Shown here piece by piece: positions 1-9,239 of a DNA stretch of 64,000 bases. The stretch is from Pseudomonas paralactis (GTDB lineage Bacteria > Pseudomonadota > Gammaproteobacteria > Pseudomonadales > Pseudomonadaceae): the NCBI RefSeq assembly GCF_001439735.1, contig NZ_JYLN01000002.1:124001-188000 (forward strand), read 5' to 3'. The notes beneath the pieces were generated by a model. It ran no database searches. It had not been told where the DNA came from and was given only the letters and a program-made list of their open reading frames with translations. The position numbers were made by a program, and so were the translations under genes. Every line of letters begins with the position of its first letter. Positions within the stretch are counted from its first letter, which is position 1.

Positions 1-1
1 C

Positions 2-1204
2 CATGGCTTGGCAATGGTCTTCTCATTGTTGGCGGCGGCGATCACCTGGAACCTGGGCACCTGGTACTTCGGTATCCCTGCTTCCAGCTCCCACACCCTG
101 ATCGGCTCGATCCTAGGTGTCGGCCTGGCCAACGCCCTGATCAACGACATCCCCCTGGCTGACGGTGTGAACTGGCAGAAGGCCGTGGATATTGGTGCGT
201 CCCTGGTGTTCTCGCCGATGGCCGGCTTCCTGGTCGCAGCCCTGGTGCTGATCGGCCTGAAGTGGTGGCGCCCGCTGTCGAAGATGCACAAGACCCCGGA
301 CCAGCGCCGCAAGCTCGACGACAAAAAGCACCCGCCGTTCTGGAACCGCCTGGTCCTGGTGATCTCGGCCATGGCCGTGAGCTTCGTGCACGGCTCCAAC
401 GATGGCCAGAAAGGCATCGGCCTGATCATGCTGGTGCTGATCGGTATCGTGCCGGCGCAGTTCGTATTGGACCTGGGCAGCACCACTTACCAGATCGAAC
501 GCACCCGCGACGCAACCCTGCACCTGAACCAGTTCTACCAGCGCAACCACGAGACCCTCGGCGAGTTCCTGGCCCTGGGCAAAAGCGTGAAGGATGATCT
601 GCCGGGCAAGTTCCGCTGCAACCCGCAGCAGACCGAACCGACGATCAACGCGCTGTTGGGCACCCTCAAGGGTGTATCGGACTACCACTCGTTGACCGCC
701 GACCATCGCATCGAAGTGCGTCGCTACCTGCTCTGCCTGGACGACACCGCGAAAAAAGTCGGCAAGCTGCCTGGCCTGGATTCCCGTGAGAAATCCGACC
801 TCGACAAGCTGCGCAAAGACCTGACCGCCACCACCGAGTACGCCCCGTTCTGGGTGATCCTCGCGGTTGCACTGGCTTTGGGCTTGGGCACCATGGTGGG
901 CTGGAAGCGCGTGGTACTGACCATTGGCGAGAAGATCGGCAAGCAAGGCATGACCTATGCCCAGGGCATGTCGGCACAGATCACCACCGCCACCATGATC
1001 GGCTTCGCCAATATCTTCGCCCTGCCAGTGTCCACCACCCACGTGCTGTCTTCCGGTGTGGCGGGGACCATGGTTGCCAACAAGAGCGGCCTGCAAGGCG
1101 GCACCGTCAAGACCATCCTGATGGCCTGGGTATTGACCCTGCCTGCAACCGTCGGCCTGTCGGCCGGGTTGTTCTGGTTGGCGTCCAAGGCATTGGGCAA
1201 CTGA
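2..1204 (+). CDS. pit: Inorganic phosphate transporter, Pit family (5' end outside window)
   Basis: Secondary phosphate transporter of the inner membrane (PiT family), normally a low-affinity proton-coupled carrier of metal-phosphate. The reading frame is open from the first bases of the window, so the N-terminus is missing; about 400 residues remain. Both halves of the internal repeat are visible: SSSHTLIGSILG near the start and VSTTHVLSSGVAG near the end, plus VHGSNDGQKGIGLIM after the first block. A soluble loop of about 130 residues lies between the membrane blocks (ERTRDATLHLNQFYQ through LDKLRKDL), as in PitA-type proteins. A strong terminator follows immediately. Family call is firm; the exact paralogue cannot be judged from the C-terminal part. 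Confidence 0.93.
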   Translation, partial: HGLAMVFSLLAAAITWNLGTWYFGIPASSSHTLIGSILGVGLANALINDIPLADGVNWQKAVDIGASLVFSPMAGFLVAALVLIGLKWWRPLSKMHKTPDQRRKLDDKKHPPFWNRLVLVISAMAVSFVHGSNDGQKGIGLIMLVLIGIVPAQFVLDLGSTTYQIERTRDATLHLNQFYQRNHETLGEFLALGKSVKDDLPGKFRCNPQQTEPTINALLGTLKGVSDYHSLTADHRIEVRRYLLCLDDTAKKVGKLPGLDSREKSDLDKLRKDLTATTEYAPFWVILAVALALGLGTMVGWKRVVLTIGEKIGKQGMTYAQGMSAQITTATMIGFANIFALPVSTTHVLSSGVAGTMVANKSGLQGGTVKTILMAWVLTLPATVGLSAGLFWLASKALGN

Positions 1205-1220
1205 TAGCCAGCCGGCAATA

Positions 1221-1258
1221 AAAAAGGTGCGATCCGCGAGGGTCGCACCTTTTTTTAT
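1221..1258 (+). terminator. Rho-independent terminator of the phosphate transporter gene
   Basis: Perfect stem AAAGGTGCGA / TCGCACCTTT around a 10-base loop, followed by a T run, 17 bases after the stop codon. Confidence 0.9.
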
Positions 1259-1283
1259 GTTCCAAGCGCACCGTAGTCCACCT

Positions 1284-1481
1284 GTGGCAAGGCATCTTGC
1301 CCCCGTGGCGACCGGACAGCCGACACATATCTACCTGACGCCCTGCGATCAAACTGTGGGAGCTGGCTTGCCTGCGATGGCGGCCTGCCAGCCGACGCCT
1401 ATCTACCTGACACCCCGCAATCAAACTGTGGGAGCGGGCTTGCTCGCGAAGGCGGCCTGGCAGTCAACACAGTTGGACCGG
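1284..1481. repeat. Tandem REP array, three units with 72-base period
   Basis: Three REP-like units begin (GTGG) at 1284, 1356 and 1428, an exact 72-base spacing. Units 2 and 3 share GTGGGAGCNGGCTTGC followed by a GCGGCCTG.CAG block and a CTATCTACCTGAC block; unit 1 is more degenerate. No gene is supported here. Similar REP pieces in opposite orientation lie at 9071-9225, on the outer side of the other inverted repeat arm. Confidence 0.8.
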
Positions 1482-1798
1482 GTACATATCCGTTATTTAG
1501 GTAACGGCCACTTAGGGTTCCGCTCTGACAGCGGGTCACTTTGGAAAAGAGCCCCAAAGTAACCAAAGGGCTCTTGCCCCACCACTCGGCACCTCGCTTG
1601 GGCTCGGTGTGCCCGTAATCCGCCAGTGATTTGGGGGGCCGCCGCCACGCGCCATCCATGGCGCGGGGCGGCTAAACCGGCATCCCTGCCGGTTTACCCC
1701 CCAAATCCCTGTCGAATTCCGGCCAGCGTGGTTTAACGGGGCGCCTAAGATCAAAAGCAGATCAAGATCAAGAGCGGCTCGCTTCGCATCGTGGTTAC
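1482..1798 (+). repeat. Left arm of a ~320-bp inverted repeat
   Basis: Nearly identical to the reverse complement of 8701-9031. The arm contains several hairpins, e.g. GCGCCATCCATGGCGC and AAACCGGCATCCCTGCCGGTTT. Near its inner end lies a variable run of an 11-base unit (GATCAAAAGCA): one copy here, two in the other arm. Short reading frames inside it look like translations of a palindromic repeat, not genes. The stretch 1205-1944 holds only the terminator, REP array, this arm and the ccoM terminator. Confidence 0.92.
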
Positions 1799-1883
1799 CG
1801 TCGGCGGGTACAACCTACAAAATTGCGTAGATACCTATAAACCAGCTCCCACATTTTTTATCTTCAGCCATCAATTAACAGCC

Positions 1884-1914
1884 AAAAAAAAGGGCGACCG
1901 AAGTCGCCCAAAAT
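1884..1914 (-). terminator. Terminator of the ccoM-like gene
   Basis: Read on the minus strand: GGGCGACTTCGGTCGCCC followed by eight T. It lies 30 bases downstream of the minus-strand stop codon at 1945. Confidence 0.88.
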
Positions 1915-1944
1915 GCCTTGCGTGCTCATGTAACCCGGAAAAAC

Positions 1945-2061
1945 TTAAGGTTTTTTACGCTTGTTCGCGTCTTTCCAGATAAAAAATCCAAACCCTACAA
2001 AAAACAACACCATCAGGCTGACAGTCAGCACTCCGGCAAAAACCACATTATCGAAAAACAT
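1945..2061 (-). CDS. ccoM: CcoM-like small subunit of cbb3 cytochrome c oxidase
   Basis: A 38-residue single-span membrane protein starting MFFDNVVFAGVLTVSLM, with one hydrophobic helix (about residues 7-29) and a positively charged tail (WKDANKRKKP). It matches in length and character the CcoM subunit described in the cbb3 oxidase of Pseudomonas stutzeri, which stabilises the terminal oxidase used at low oxygen. The start has a good ribosome site (GGAGG, six bases before ATG), there is its own terminator, and an ANR-type box lies 66 bases upstream, fitting oxygen-regulated expression. The gene is monocistronic and far from any ccoNOQP gene in this window. The family call comes from remembered sequence character, so moderate-high confidence. 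Confidence 0.78.
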   Translation of the reverse strand: MFFDNVVFAGVLTVSLMVLFFVGFGFFIWKDANKRKKP

Positions 2062-2126
2062 GACCGGCCTCCTGCACGTGCCCTGTTGCGATAGGGCTAA
2101 GTTAATGGAGAAGGCGCGGTGGGAAA

Positions 2127-2140
2127 TTGACCAGGATCAA
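2127..2140 (-). promoter_or_regulatory. ANR/FNR box upstream of ccoM
   Basis: Minus strand reads TTGATCCTGGTCAA, fitting the ANR consensus TTGAT-N4-(A/G)TCAA at every defined base. It lies 66 bases upstream of the ccoM start; a class II promoter at -41.5 would start transcription near 2092. Confidence 0.75.
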
Positions 2141-2204
2141 TGTCGCCCACAACGGGGCGTAAAGAAGGGGAATAACTGACCTGCATCAACGGATGCAGGG
2201 TGTT

Positions 2205-2366
2205 TCAACGCTTTTTCGGTTTGTTCTTGGGCTTTTTCTTGGGTTTGCCCAGGGGCATGGCTTGTTCAAAGGCTTGGCGCACTTCATTCAAGCGCTTGTC
2301 ATTGAGGTCGTGCACACGCTTGGCGCGTTCGGCATTCAGGTCGATCAGTTTGTCGTCATCACTCAT
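2205..2366 (-). CDS. Small hypothetical protein with lysine/proline-rich tail
   Basis: A 53-residue protein starting MSDDDKLIDLNAERAKRVHDL. The first 36 residues are charged and probably helical; the tail GKPKKKPKNKPKKR is strongly basic. The frame remains open upstream, but the ATG at 2366 gives the compact product and the upstream extension overlaps the LysR gene. The ribosome site is weak. Small proteins of this type occur in Pseudomonas without known function; a nucleic-acid-binding tail is possible but unproven. Confidence 0.6.
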   Translation of the reverse strand: MSDDDKLIDLNAERAKRVHDLNDKRLNEVRQAFEQAMPLGKPKKKPKNKPKKR

Positions 2367-2499
2367 GGCTTGGCTTACGTCGTGGCGGTAATGCCTCAAT
2401 AATGCGGCCTGCCTCGCCCGACGGCAATTAAGCGGGCGACAAAATGCAGGCCATCGACCAGAATCGGCACTTTCTACCCTGCCCAGGAGGCGCATCCAG

Positions 2500-3372
2500 G
2501 TGGCCTTGCACAACGACCTTCCGCCACTGTTGGCCCTGCGCGCCTTCGAAGCAGTGGCGCGGCACTTGAGTTTTATCAAGGCGGCCAACGAGTTGTCGGT
2601 GACCCAAAGTGCGCTGAGCCACCAGGTGCATAAGCTCGAACACCACTTGGGCAAACCGCTGTTTATCCGGCGAACCCGTGCGATTGACCTGACGTTGGCC
2701 GGGCAAGCGTACTACGAGCAGATCCGCCCTGCCCTGGACGCTATCGCCGCTGCAACGCGCAACCAACGGGGTGCGCCCAGCGCCAATGTGTTGCGTATCG
2801 GCTTGCTGGCGTCCTTCGCCACGCTGTGGCTGGCGCCGCGCCTGGCCGAGTTTCTACAGCGCTACCCGCATATCCAGGTGGAGTTGCTGCCCGCGATTCA
2901 ACTGGCCAATGTCGCGACGGCCGAAGTCGACCTGGCCATCCGTTACGGCAAGGGCGATTGGCCCGACGTGCAAGCCACGCGCCTGATGGCCGAAACCTTG
3001 TCACCGGTGTGCAGCCCGGCGTTCAAGGCCAGCCAGGTGACGAGTGGCCCCTTGCTGATGGCGACCTCGCACCGTCCTTTCGAGTGGACGGATTGGTCCG
3101 CCCATTACCAGGTCAACCTCGACCGCCACCCCAGGGTGATGCTGCATGACTACAACATCGTGGTCGAAGCCACCGTGGCCGGCCAGGGTATCGCCATGGG
3201 CCGCCATCGCCTGATCGAACGCAGGCTCCAGGACGGCAGCCTGGTGCAGGCCTTTGACTGGCCGCCCTATCACAGCGAAATCGGCTATTGGCTGATCGCC
3301 CCCCAGGGCCCGCTCAGTGAGGCGGCTGAATGCTTCAGCCAGTGGTTGAAGCAGGCGTGTGTCGACCCGTGA
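2500..3372 (+). CDS. LysR-type transcriptional regulator (GcvA-like)
   Basis: A 290-residue LTTR. The N-terminal helix-turn-helix is clear (LRAFEAVARHLSFIKAANEL and VTQSALSHQVHKLE, residues about 10-60), followed by the substrate-binding domain. It starts at GTG 2500, nine bases after CAGGAGG. It precedes the Rid protein and class V aminotransferase genes in the same direction with a 91-base gap, so it may control or be co-transcribed with them. The effector is unknown. Confidence 0.88.
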   Translation: MALHNDLPPLLALRAFEAVARHLSFIKAANELSVTQSALSHQVHKLEHHLGKPLFIRRTRAIDLTLAGQAYYEQIRPALDAIAAATRNQRGAPSANVLRIGLLASFATLWLAPRLAEFLQRYPHIQVELLPAIQLANVATAEVDLAIRYGKGDWPDVQATRLMAETLSPVCSPAFKASQVTSGPLLMATSHRPFEWTDWSAHYQVNLDRHPRVMLHDYNIVVEATVAGQGIAMGRHRLIERRLQDGSLVQAFDWPPYHSEIGYWLIAPQGPLSEAAECFSQWLKQACVDP

Positions 3373-3463
3373 GTTTTTTCGATACGTCGATTGAGATCTA
3401 TCCGTTTGTCGCCCGCCGCCCCCCCCCACATGCTGGAATCTTCTGACACCAGAGGATTTCACC

Positions 3464-3934
3464 ATGACCGACTCCATCCGCCAGCGCGTAAACGCCCTCG
3501 GCCTGACACTGCCCACGCCCAGCCAACCCGCCGCCAACTACATCAATCATGTGGTCAGCCAACACCAGCTGTTCATCTCGGGGCAAATTCCCATGCTCGA
3601 TGGCAAACCCGCCTACATCGGCCGACTGGGCGACTCCGTCAGCGATGAAGAAGGCGCCCAGGCGGCGGAACTGGCGGCGCTGGGCCTGCTGGGGCAATTG
3701 AGCGATGCGCTGGGCGATGACCTGTCGCGGGTGGTGCGCATTCTGCGTCTGGGCGTGTTCATCGCCAGCAGCGCCGACTTCCAGCGCCAGAGCCTGGTCG
3801 CCAATGGTGCCTCGAACCTGCTGGTCAACGCCCTCGGCGACAAAGGCCGACATGTGCGAACTGCTGTAGGCGTCAGCAGCTTGCCGGCTGGCGTCGCCGT
3901 GGAGGTGGATGCCATTTTCGAGCTGCTGCCATGA
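3464..3934 (+). CDS. Rid (YjgF/YER057c/UK114) family protein
   Basis: A 156-residue member of the Rid superfamily, whose prototype RidA deaminates reactive enamine/imine intermediates released by PLP enzymes. The signature VRTAVGVSSLPAGVAVEVD near residue 133 keeps the conserved arginine. Its stop overlaps the start of the aminotransferase gene (ATGA at 3931), so the two are translationally coupled: an imine deaminase beside a PLP enzyme that could release imines. The preceding intergenic region has a run of nine C. Confidence 0.87.
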   Translation: MTDSIRQRVNALGLTLPTPSQPAANYINHVVSQHQLFISGQIPMLDGKPAYIGRLGDSVSDEEGAQAAELAALGLLGQLSDALGDDLSRVVRILRLGVFIASSADFQRQSLVANGASNLLVNALGDKGRHVRTAVGVSSLPAGVAVEVDAIFELLP

Positions 3935-5112
3935 GCCCGCTGGACGTCCAACAACTGCGAGAGGCCACGCCCGGCTGCCATTCCGGCATCGTGCACTTCA
4001 ACCACGCCGGGGCTTCCTTGCCCAGCCAGGCGACGCTCGACGCCATCATCGAACAGTTGCAACACGAAGCCCGCAACGGCCCGATGGAAGCCGGTGAACA
4101 GGGCGCCGTGCTGGTGGAAAACGCCCGCCGCGCAGCCGGGCAGCTGCTCAACGCACCGCCCTCCTCGATTGCCTTCGCCAGCAGCGGCTCAACAGCCTGG
4201 AGCATGGCGTTCCAGGCGCTGGGACCTTGGCGGCCGGGCGAGCGCATTTTGGTGGGGCGCCACGAATGGGGCGGCAACCTGGCGAGCATGGAGTTGGCCG
4301 TGCAGGCGGGCGCGCGCGTGGAAGTCATCCCCTGTGATGCCACCGGTGCGGTTTGCCCGGTAGCACTGGAAGCGATGCTGGATACCAAGGTAAAGCTGAT
4401 CGACCTTGCCTGGCTGCCGGCCAACGGCGGCCTGATCAACCCGGCCCAGGCCATTGGCGAAGTGGCTCGTCGCCACGCCATCCCCTATTTTATTGACGCA
4501 GGCCAGGCCGTCGGCCAGGTACCGGTGGATGTGCAAGCGTTGCAGTGCGACGTGCTCAAATCCGCCGGCCGCAAACACCTGCGCGGCCCGCGCGGTACGG
4601 CACTGCTGTATGTCAGGCCGGATTTTCTTGCGCACCTGAACCCGGCCCAGCGCGACGTGTTTTCAGCACCTTGGACCGCCGACGGTTTCGACCTGCGCAA
4701 CGATGCCCGGCGCTTCGAAACCAGCGAAGCGTCCTTCGCCCTGCTGGCAGGCCTGGGCAATGCATTGCAGGAGATCAATCGACTGGGGATCGAGCAGGTG
4801 TGGGAAAGCGTCTCGCAGACCAGCACACGAATCCGCGCAGCGCTGGGTCAGATACCGGGGATTAGCCTGCATGACCTGGGCAGTACGCATTCAGGCTTGA
4901 TCGCATTCAACCTGGCCGGCTGGGATAGCTTTGAACTCAAGCGGCGCCTGGGGTTAAAGGGCATCAACATCGGCGCCAACGGCGTGGCCTATACACCGCT
5001 GGATATGCAAGCACGCGGGTTGAACAGTATTGCGCGAATATCCGTCAGCCCGCTCAACACCGATGACGATGTCGAAGTGCTGATGAAGGCCTTGGGTGAA
5101 TTGAACGATTAA
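3931..5112 (+). CDS. Class V aminotransferase-fold PLP enzyme
   Basis: A 393-residue PLP-dependent enzyme of the cysteine desulfurase/isopenicillin N epimerase fold. The PLP lysine is likely in SAGRKHLRGPRGTALLYVRP (about residue 210), and FIDAGQAVGQ holds the aspartate contacting the pyridine nitrogen. A mobile cysteine typical of a desulfurase is not evident, so transaminase, epimerase or lyase activity is as likely. It is coupled to the upstream Rid gene. Its stop overlaps the convergent gene ending at 5109 by four bases. Confidence 0.83.
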   Translation: MSPLDVQQLREATPGCHSGIVHFNHAGASLPSQATLDAIIEQLQHEARNGPMEAGEQGAVLVENARRAAGQLLNAPPSSIAFASSGSTAWSMAFQALGPWRPGERILVGRHEWGGNLASMELAVQAGARVEVIPCDATGAVCPVALEAMLDTKVKLIDLAWLPANGGLINPAQAIGEVARRHAIPYFIDAGQAVGQVPVDVQALQCDVLKSAGRKHLRGPRGTALLYVRPDFLAHLNPAQRDVFSAPWTADGFDLRNDARRFETSEASFALLAGLGNALQEINRLGIEQVWESVSQTSTRIRAALGQIPGISLHDLGSTHSGLIAFNLAGWDSFELKRRLGLKGINIGANGVAYTPLDMQARGLNSIARISVSPLNTDDDVEVLMKALGELND

Positions 5113-5450
5113 ACCTCGATGTCCACCCACAAGCCCTGGCGCGGCGCGTCTTCGATCAGCGGCGCCACGGGCACCGTGTTGTCAGCGTTGAGCAAGTCGC
5201 CGGGGATAGGCAAGTGCTGCTGCGCATCGTCGTCGGCTTCGCGCCGACGCTTTTGCTGTTCCTGCTGACGACGCTGCTCTTCGCGCAACAGAAAGGTCGA
5301 TTGCTCGGCATCGCCTTTTTTCAGGTCGATCGTGCTCTCGTTGGAGCCCGCTTGAACGGGCACCACCGGCGGAATATCCGGCTTCTGACGTGCCGGATCG
5401 AGTTGCGACGTAACCGGCACAACACTGACGGGCAGCATGGGTGGCAGCAT
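5109..5450 (-). CDS. Hypothetical protein, Pro-rich start and charged coiled segment
   Basis: A 113-residue protein starting MLPPMLPVSVVPVTSQLDP. The start at 5450 follows AGGAG at suitable spacing. The middle (LLREEQRRQQEQQKRRREAD) is a highly charged helix, probably a coiled coil; no signal peptide or membrane span is seen. Convergent with the aminotransferase gene and divergent from rapA. I recognise it only as a conserved Pseudomonas hypothetical without known function. Confidence 0.6.
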   Translation of the reverse strand: MLPPMLPVSVVPVTSQLDPARQKPDIPPVVPVQAGSNESTIDLKKGDAEQSTFLLREEQRRQQEQQKRRREADDDAQQHLPIPGDLLNADNTVPVAPLIEDAPRQGLWVDIEV

Positions 5451-5669
5451 GATAGTTATTCTCCTGATCAACAGGCTGTCGGCGCATTGCCGGGCGACTT
5501 GAGCACCGGCGTGCCAAGCTGTGACTCAGTCGACACTCGCAAGTGCCCGCCACCCGTCGATTCGGCACTCTGCCCGCCGGCCAAACGGAGTAGTTTTTGT
5601 CAGAGTCCTTGGGCGTAAGGGCTTGTTCCGTTAAGATAGTCGGCTTTTTCACGGCGGGAGTCAGGCAGC

Positions 5670-8516
5670 ATGGCGCAGCAGTATCAACCGGGGCAACGCT
5701 GGATTAGTGACAGCGAAGCAGAGCTGGGGTTAGGCACCGTTCTGGCACAGGACGGGCGCTTGTTGACCGTGCTCTATCCGGCCACTGGCGACACCCGCCA
5801 GTATGCGCTACGGAATGCGCCCCTCACTCGCGTGAGGTTTTCGCCGGGTGACACCATCACCCATTTCGAAGGCTGGAAAATGACCGTACAGGAAGTCGAC
5901 GACGTCGACGGCCTGCTGGTCTACCACGGCCTCAATGGGCAAAACGAGCAGGTCACCCTGCCGGAAACCCAACTGTCCAACTTCATCCAGTTCCGCCTGG
6001 CCAGTGACCGTCTGTTCGCCGGGCAGATTGACCCGCTGGCGTGGTTCTCGCTGCGCTACCACACCTTGGAACACACCAGCCGCCAGTTGCAGTCCTCGCT
6101 GTGGGGCCTGGGTGGCGTACGTGCTCAACCTATTGCTCACCAACTGCACATCGCCCGTGAAGTCGCTGACCGTATCGCGCCACGGGTCTTGCTGGCGGAC
6201 GAAGTGGGTTTGGGCAAAACCATCGAAGCCGGCCTGGTGATCCACCGTCAACTGCTCTCGGGCCGCGCCAGCCGTGTGCTGATCCTGGTCCCGGAAAACC
6301 TGCAGCACCAATGGCTGGTGGAAATGCGCCGCCGCTTCAACCTGCAGGTGGCGCTGTTCGACGAAGAACGCTTTATCGAAAGCGATGCCACCAACCCGTT
6401 CGAAGACACCCAGCTTGCACTCGTTGCGCTGGAATGGCTGGTGGACGACGAGAAGGCCCAGGACGCGCTGTTCGCCGCCGGCTGGGACTTGCTGGTGGTC
6501 GACGAAGCCCACCACCTGGTGTGGCACGAAGACAAGGCCAGCGCCGAGTACGCGCTGGTCGAACAACTGGCTGAAGTGATTCCCGGCGTACTGCTGCTCA
6601 CCGCCACCCCGGAACAACTGGGCCAGGACAGCCACTTTGCGCGTCTGCGCCTGCTGGACCCGAACCGCTTCCACGACCTGCAGGCCTTCCGCGCCGAGAG
6701 CGAAAACTATCGCCCGGTGGCCGAAGCCGTGCAGGAGCTGCTGGACAAGGGCCGCCTGTCGCCGACCGCGCACAAGACCATTCAAGGCTTCCTCGGTGAC
6801 GAAGGTGAAGCCCTGCTCACCGCCGTCAACGATGGCGACACCGAAGCCAGTGCCCGCCTGGTCCGTGAACTGCTGGACCGCCACGGCACCGGCCGCGTGC
6901 TGTTTCGCAACACCCGAGCCGCGGTGCAAGGCTTCCCCGAGCGCAAGCTGCACGCCTACCCGCTGCCGAACCCGGACGAATACCTCGAACTGCCCCTGGG
7001 CGAACACGCCGAGCTGTACCCGGAAGTCAGCTTCCAGGCGCAACCGGACATCGAGGAAGAGAACCGCTGGTGGCGCTTCGACCCACGGGTCGAGTGGCTG
7101 ATCGACCAGCTGAAAATGCTCAAGCGCACCAAGGTCCTGGTGATCTGCGCCCACGCCGAAACCGCCATGGACCTGGAAGACGCGCTGCGCGTGCGCTCCG
7201 GCATCCCGGCCACGGTGTTCCACGAGGGCATGAATATTCTGGAGCGTGATCGCGCGGCGGCTTATTTTGCCGATGAAGAGTTCGGTGCCCAGGTGCTGAT
7301 CTGCTCGGAAATCGGCAGTGAAGGCCGCAACTTCCAGTTTTCCCACCACCTGGTGCTGTTCGACCTGCCGTCGCACCCCGACCTGCTGGAGCAACGCATC
7401 GGGCGTCTGGACCGGATCGGCCAGAAACACGTGATCGAACTGCACGTACCCTACCTGGAAACCAGCCCGCAAGAACGCCTGTTCCAGTGGTACCACGAAG
7501 CGCTCAACGCCTTCCTCAACACCTGCCCGACCGGCAACGCCTTGCAGCATCAGTTCGGCCCACGCCTGCTGCCCTTACTGGAAGCCGCCGACGACGGCGA
7601 GTGGCAAGCCCTGATCGACGAAGCCCGTGCCGAGCGCGAGCGCCTGGAGCAGGAGCTGCACACCGGTCGTGACCGCTTGCTGGAACTCAACTCCGGCGGC
7701 GCCGGTGAAGGCGATGCGCTGGTCGAGGACATCCTTGAGCAAGACGACCAGTTCGCCCTGCCGATCTACATGGAAACCCTGTTCGACGCCTTCGGCATCG
7801 ACAGCGAAGACCATTCGGAAAACGCGCTGATCTTGAAGCCCAGCGAAAAAATGCTCGACGCCAGCTTCCCCCTGGGCGACGACGAAGGCGTGACCATCAC
7901 CTACGACCGTAACCAGGCGCTGTCGCGTGAAGACATGCAGTTCATCACCTGGGAACACCCAATGGTGCAAGGCGGCATGGACCTGGTGCTGTCCGGCTCC
8001 ATGGGCAACACCGCCGTGGCGCTGATCAAGAACAAGGCGCTCAAGCCGGGCACCGTGCTGCTGGAACTGCTGTACGTCAGCGAAGTGGTCGCCCCGCGCT
8101 CGCTGCAACTGGGCCGATACCTGCCACCGGCGGCCTTGCGCTGCCTGCTGGATGCCAACGGCAATGACCTGTCGGGCCGGGTGTCGTTCGTAACCTTGAA
8201 TGACCAACTGGAAAGCGTGCCACGGGCCAGCGCGAACAAATTCGTACAGGCGCAGCGCGACCAACTCACCCCGCGCATCAATGCCGGTGAAGAGAAGATC
8301 GCCCCGCGTCACGCCGAGCGTGTAGCCGAAGCCAAGCGTCGCCTGGCCGCGGATACCGACGAAGAACTGGCGCGCCTGACCGCGTTGCAAGCGGTCAACC
8401 CGACCGTACGTGACAGCGAGTTGGTTGCCTTGCGCAATCAACGCGAGCAAGGCCTGGCCATGCTCGACAAGGCAGCGCTGCGACTGGAAGCGATCCGGGT
8501 GTTGGTGGCGGGCTGA
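5670..8516 (+). CDS. rapA: RNA polymerase-associated ATPase RapA
   Basis: Swi2/Snf2-type ATPase that binds RNA polymerase and recycles it after transcription. Length 948 residues, close to the E. coli protein (968). N-terminal Tudor-like domains occupy about residues 1-110; Walker A is [15 protein letters not shown], the DEAH box is [10 protein letters not shown], motif [13 protein letters not shown], and helicase motif [16 protein letters not shown]. The C-terminal RapA-specific region follows. GGGAG lies nine bases before the ATG, and a terminator follows the stop. Confidence 0.97.
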   Translation: MAQQYQPGQRWISDSEAELGLGTVLAQDGRLLTVLYPATGDTRQYALRNAPLTRVRFSPGDTITHFEGWKMTVQEVDDVDGLLVYHGLNGQNEQVTLPETQLSNFIQFRLASDRLFAGQIDPLAWFSLRYHTLEHTSRQLQSSLWGLGGVRAQPIAHQLHIAREVADRIAPRVLLADEVGLGKTIEAGLVIHRQLLSGRASRVLILVPENLQHQWLVEMRRRFNLQVALFDEERFIESDATNPFEDTQLALVALEWLVDDEKAQDALFAAGWDLLVVDEAHHLVWHEDKASAEYALVEQLAEVIPGVLLLTATPEQLGQDSHFARLRLLDPNRFHDLQAFRAESENYRPVAEAVQELLDKGRLSPTAHKTIQGFLGDEGEALLTAVNDGDTEASARLVRELLDRHGTGRVLFRNTRAAVQGFPERKLHAYPLPNPDEYLELPLGEHAELYPEVSFQAQPDIEEENRWWRFDPRVEWLIDQLKMLKRTKVLVICAHAETAMDLEDALRVRSGIPATVFHEGMNILERDRAAAYFADEEFGAQVLICSEIGSEGRNFQFSHHLVLFDLPSHPDLLEQRIGRLDRIGQKHVIELHVPYLETSPQERLFQWYHEALNAFLNTCPTGNALQHQFGPRLLPLLEAADDGEWQALIDEARAERERLEQELHTGRDRLLELNSGGAGEGDALVEDILEQDDQFALPIYMETLFDAFGIDSEDHSENALILKPSEKMLDASFPLGDDEGVTITYDRNQALSREDMQFITWEHPMVQGGMDLVLSGSMGNTAVALIKNKALKPGTVLLELLYVSEVVAPRSLQLGRYLPPAALRCLLDANGNDLSGRVSFVTLNDQLESVPRASANKFVQAQRDQLTPRINAGEEKIAPRHAERVAEAKRRLAADTDEELARLTALQAVNPTVRDSELVALRNQREQGLAMLDKAALRLEAIRVLVAG

Positions 8517-8535
8517 TAATCCGCAGCCAATTAGG

Positions 8536-8562
8536 AGGCCCGCTTAGTGCGGGCCTTTTTAT
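8536..8562 (+). terminator. Terminator of rapA
   Basis: Stem GGCCCGC / GCGGGCC with a TTAGT loop and a T run, about 20 bases after the rapA stop. Confidence 0.88.
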
Positions 8563-8573
8563 TGGGTTTGAGG

Positions 8574-8663
8574 GCCTCATCGGGGGCAAGCCCCCTCCCA
8601 CACTGACCGAGTAGAGTTCAAACAACTCGGTCAAATGTGGGAGGGGGCTTGCCCCCGATAGGC
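8574..8663. repeat. REPIN (inverted REP pair, GGGGGCTTGC type)
   Basis: ATCGGGGGCAAGCCCCCTCCCAC and its inverse flank a 40-base spacer which itself has an inverted repeat (GACCGAGT ... ACTCGGTC). The whole can fold as one long hairpin. Confidence 0.9.
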
Positions 8664-8700
8664 ATGGGTATCTACACAACTTTTGTAGCCACTGCCAACC

Positions 8701-9031
8701 GTAACCACGATGCGAAGCGAGCCGCTCTTGATCTGCTTTTGATCTGCTTTTGATCTTGATCTTAGGCGCCCCGTCAAACCACGCTGGCCGGAATTCGACA
8801 GGGATTTGGGGGGTAAACCGGCAGGGATGCCGGTTTAGCCGCCCCGCGCCATGGATGGCGCGTGGCGGCGGCCCCCCAAATCACTGGCGGATTACGGGCA
8901 CACCGAGCCTAAGCGAGGTGCCGAGTGGTGGGGCAAGAGCCCTTTTGGTTACTTTTGGGGCTCTTTTCCAAAAGTGACCCGCCGTAAGGGCGGAACCCAT
9001 AGCAGCCGTTACCCAAACAACGGATATGTAC
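8701..9031 (-). repeat. Right arm of the ~320-bp inverted repeat
   Basis: Reverse complement of 1482-1798 with few mismatches. It differs by an extra copy of the 11-base GATCAAAAGCA unit. The reading frames inside it (e.g. around 8750-8977) are repeat translations. The stretch 8517-9239 otherwise holds the rapA terminator, a REPIN and three REP copies. Confidence 0.92.
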
Positions 9032-9070
9032 TCGATCTGATCCAACATCCTGACCGGCTGCCAGGCCGCC

Positions 9071-9225
9071 ATCGGGGGCAAGCCCCCTCCCACAGTTGGA
9101 TTGTGGGGTGCCAGGTAGATAGGCGTCAGCTGAAAGTCTGCCATCGCAGGCAAGCCAGCTCCCACAATTGACCACACAAGGTTCAGTCAACTCGGTCAAA
9201 GGTGGGAGCTGGCTTGCCCGCGAAA
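9071..9225. repeat. Cluster of three REP elements
   Basis: REP cores at about 9071-9095 (GGGGGCAAGCCCCCTCCCAC), 9142-9166 (GCAGGCAAGCCAGCTCCCAC) and 9196-9225 (GTGGGAGCTGGCTTGCCCGC). The first two share an orientation and the third is inverted, so the last two form a REPIN-like pair. A piece of the CAGGTAGATAGGCGTC block seen in the 1284-1481 array also occurs here in inverse orientation. Confidence 0.82.
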
Positions 9226-9239
9226 GGGTCACCTCGGTC

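Noticed and set aside
1536..1754. Small frames inside the inverted repeat arms (also 8750-8977)
   Set aside because: Identical short 'hypothetical proteins' recur because the repeat does; palindromic DNA without ribosome sites.
5808..7550. 580-codon open frame on the minus strand within rapA
   Set aside because: Antisense shadow of a high-GC gene; rapA is complete with all helicase motifs, and the antisense product has no recognisable domain.
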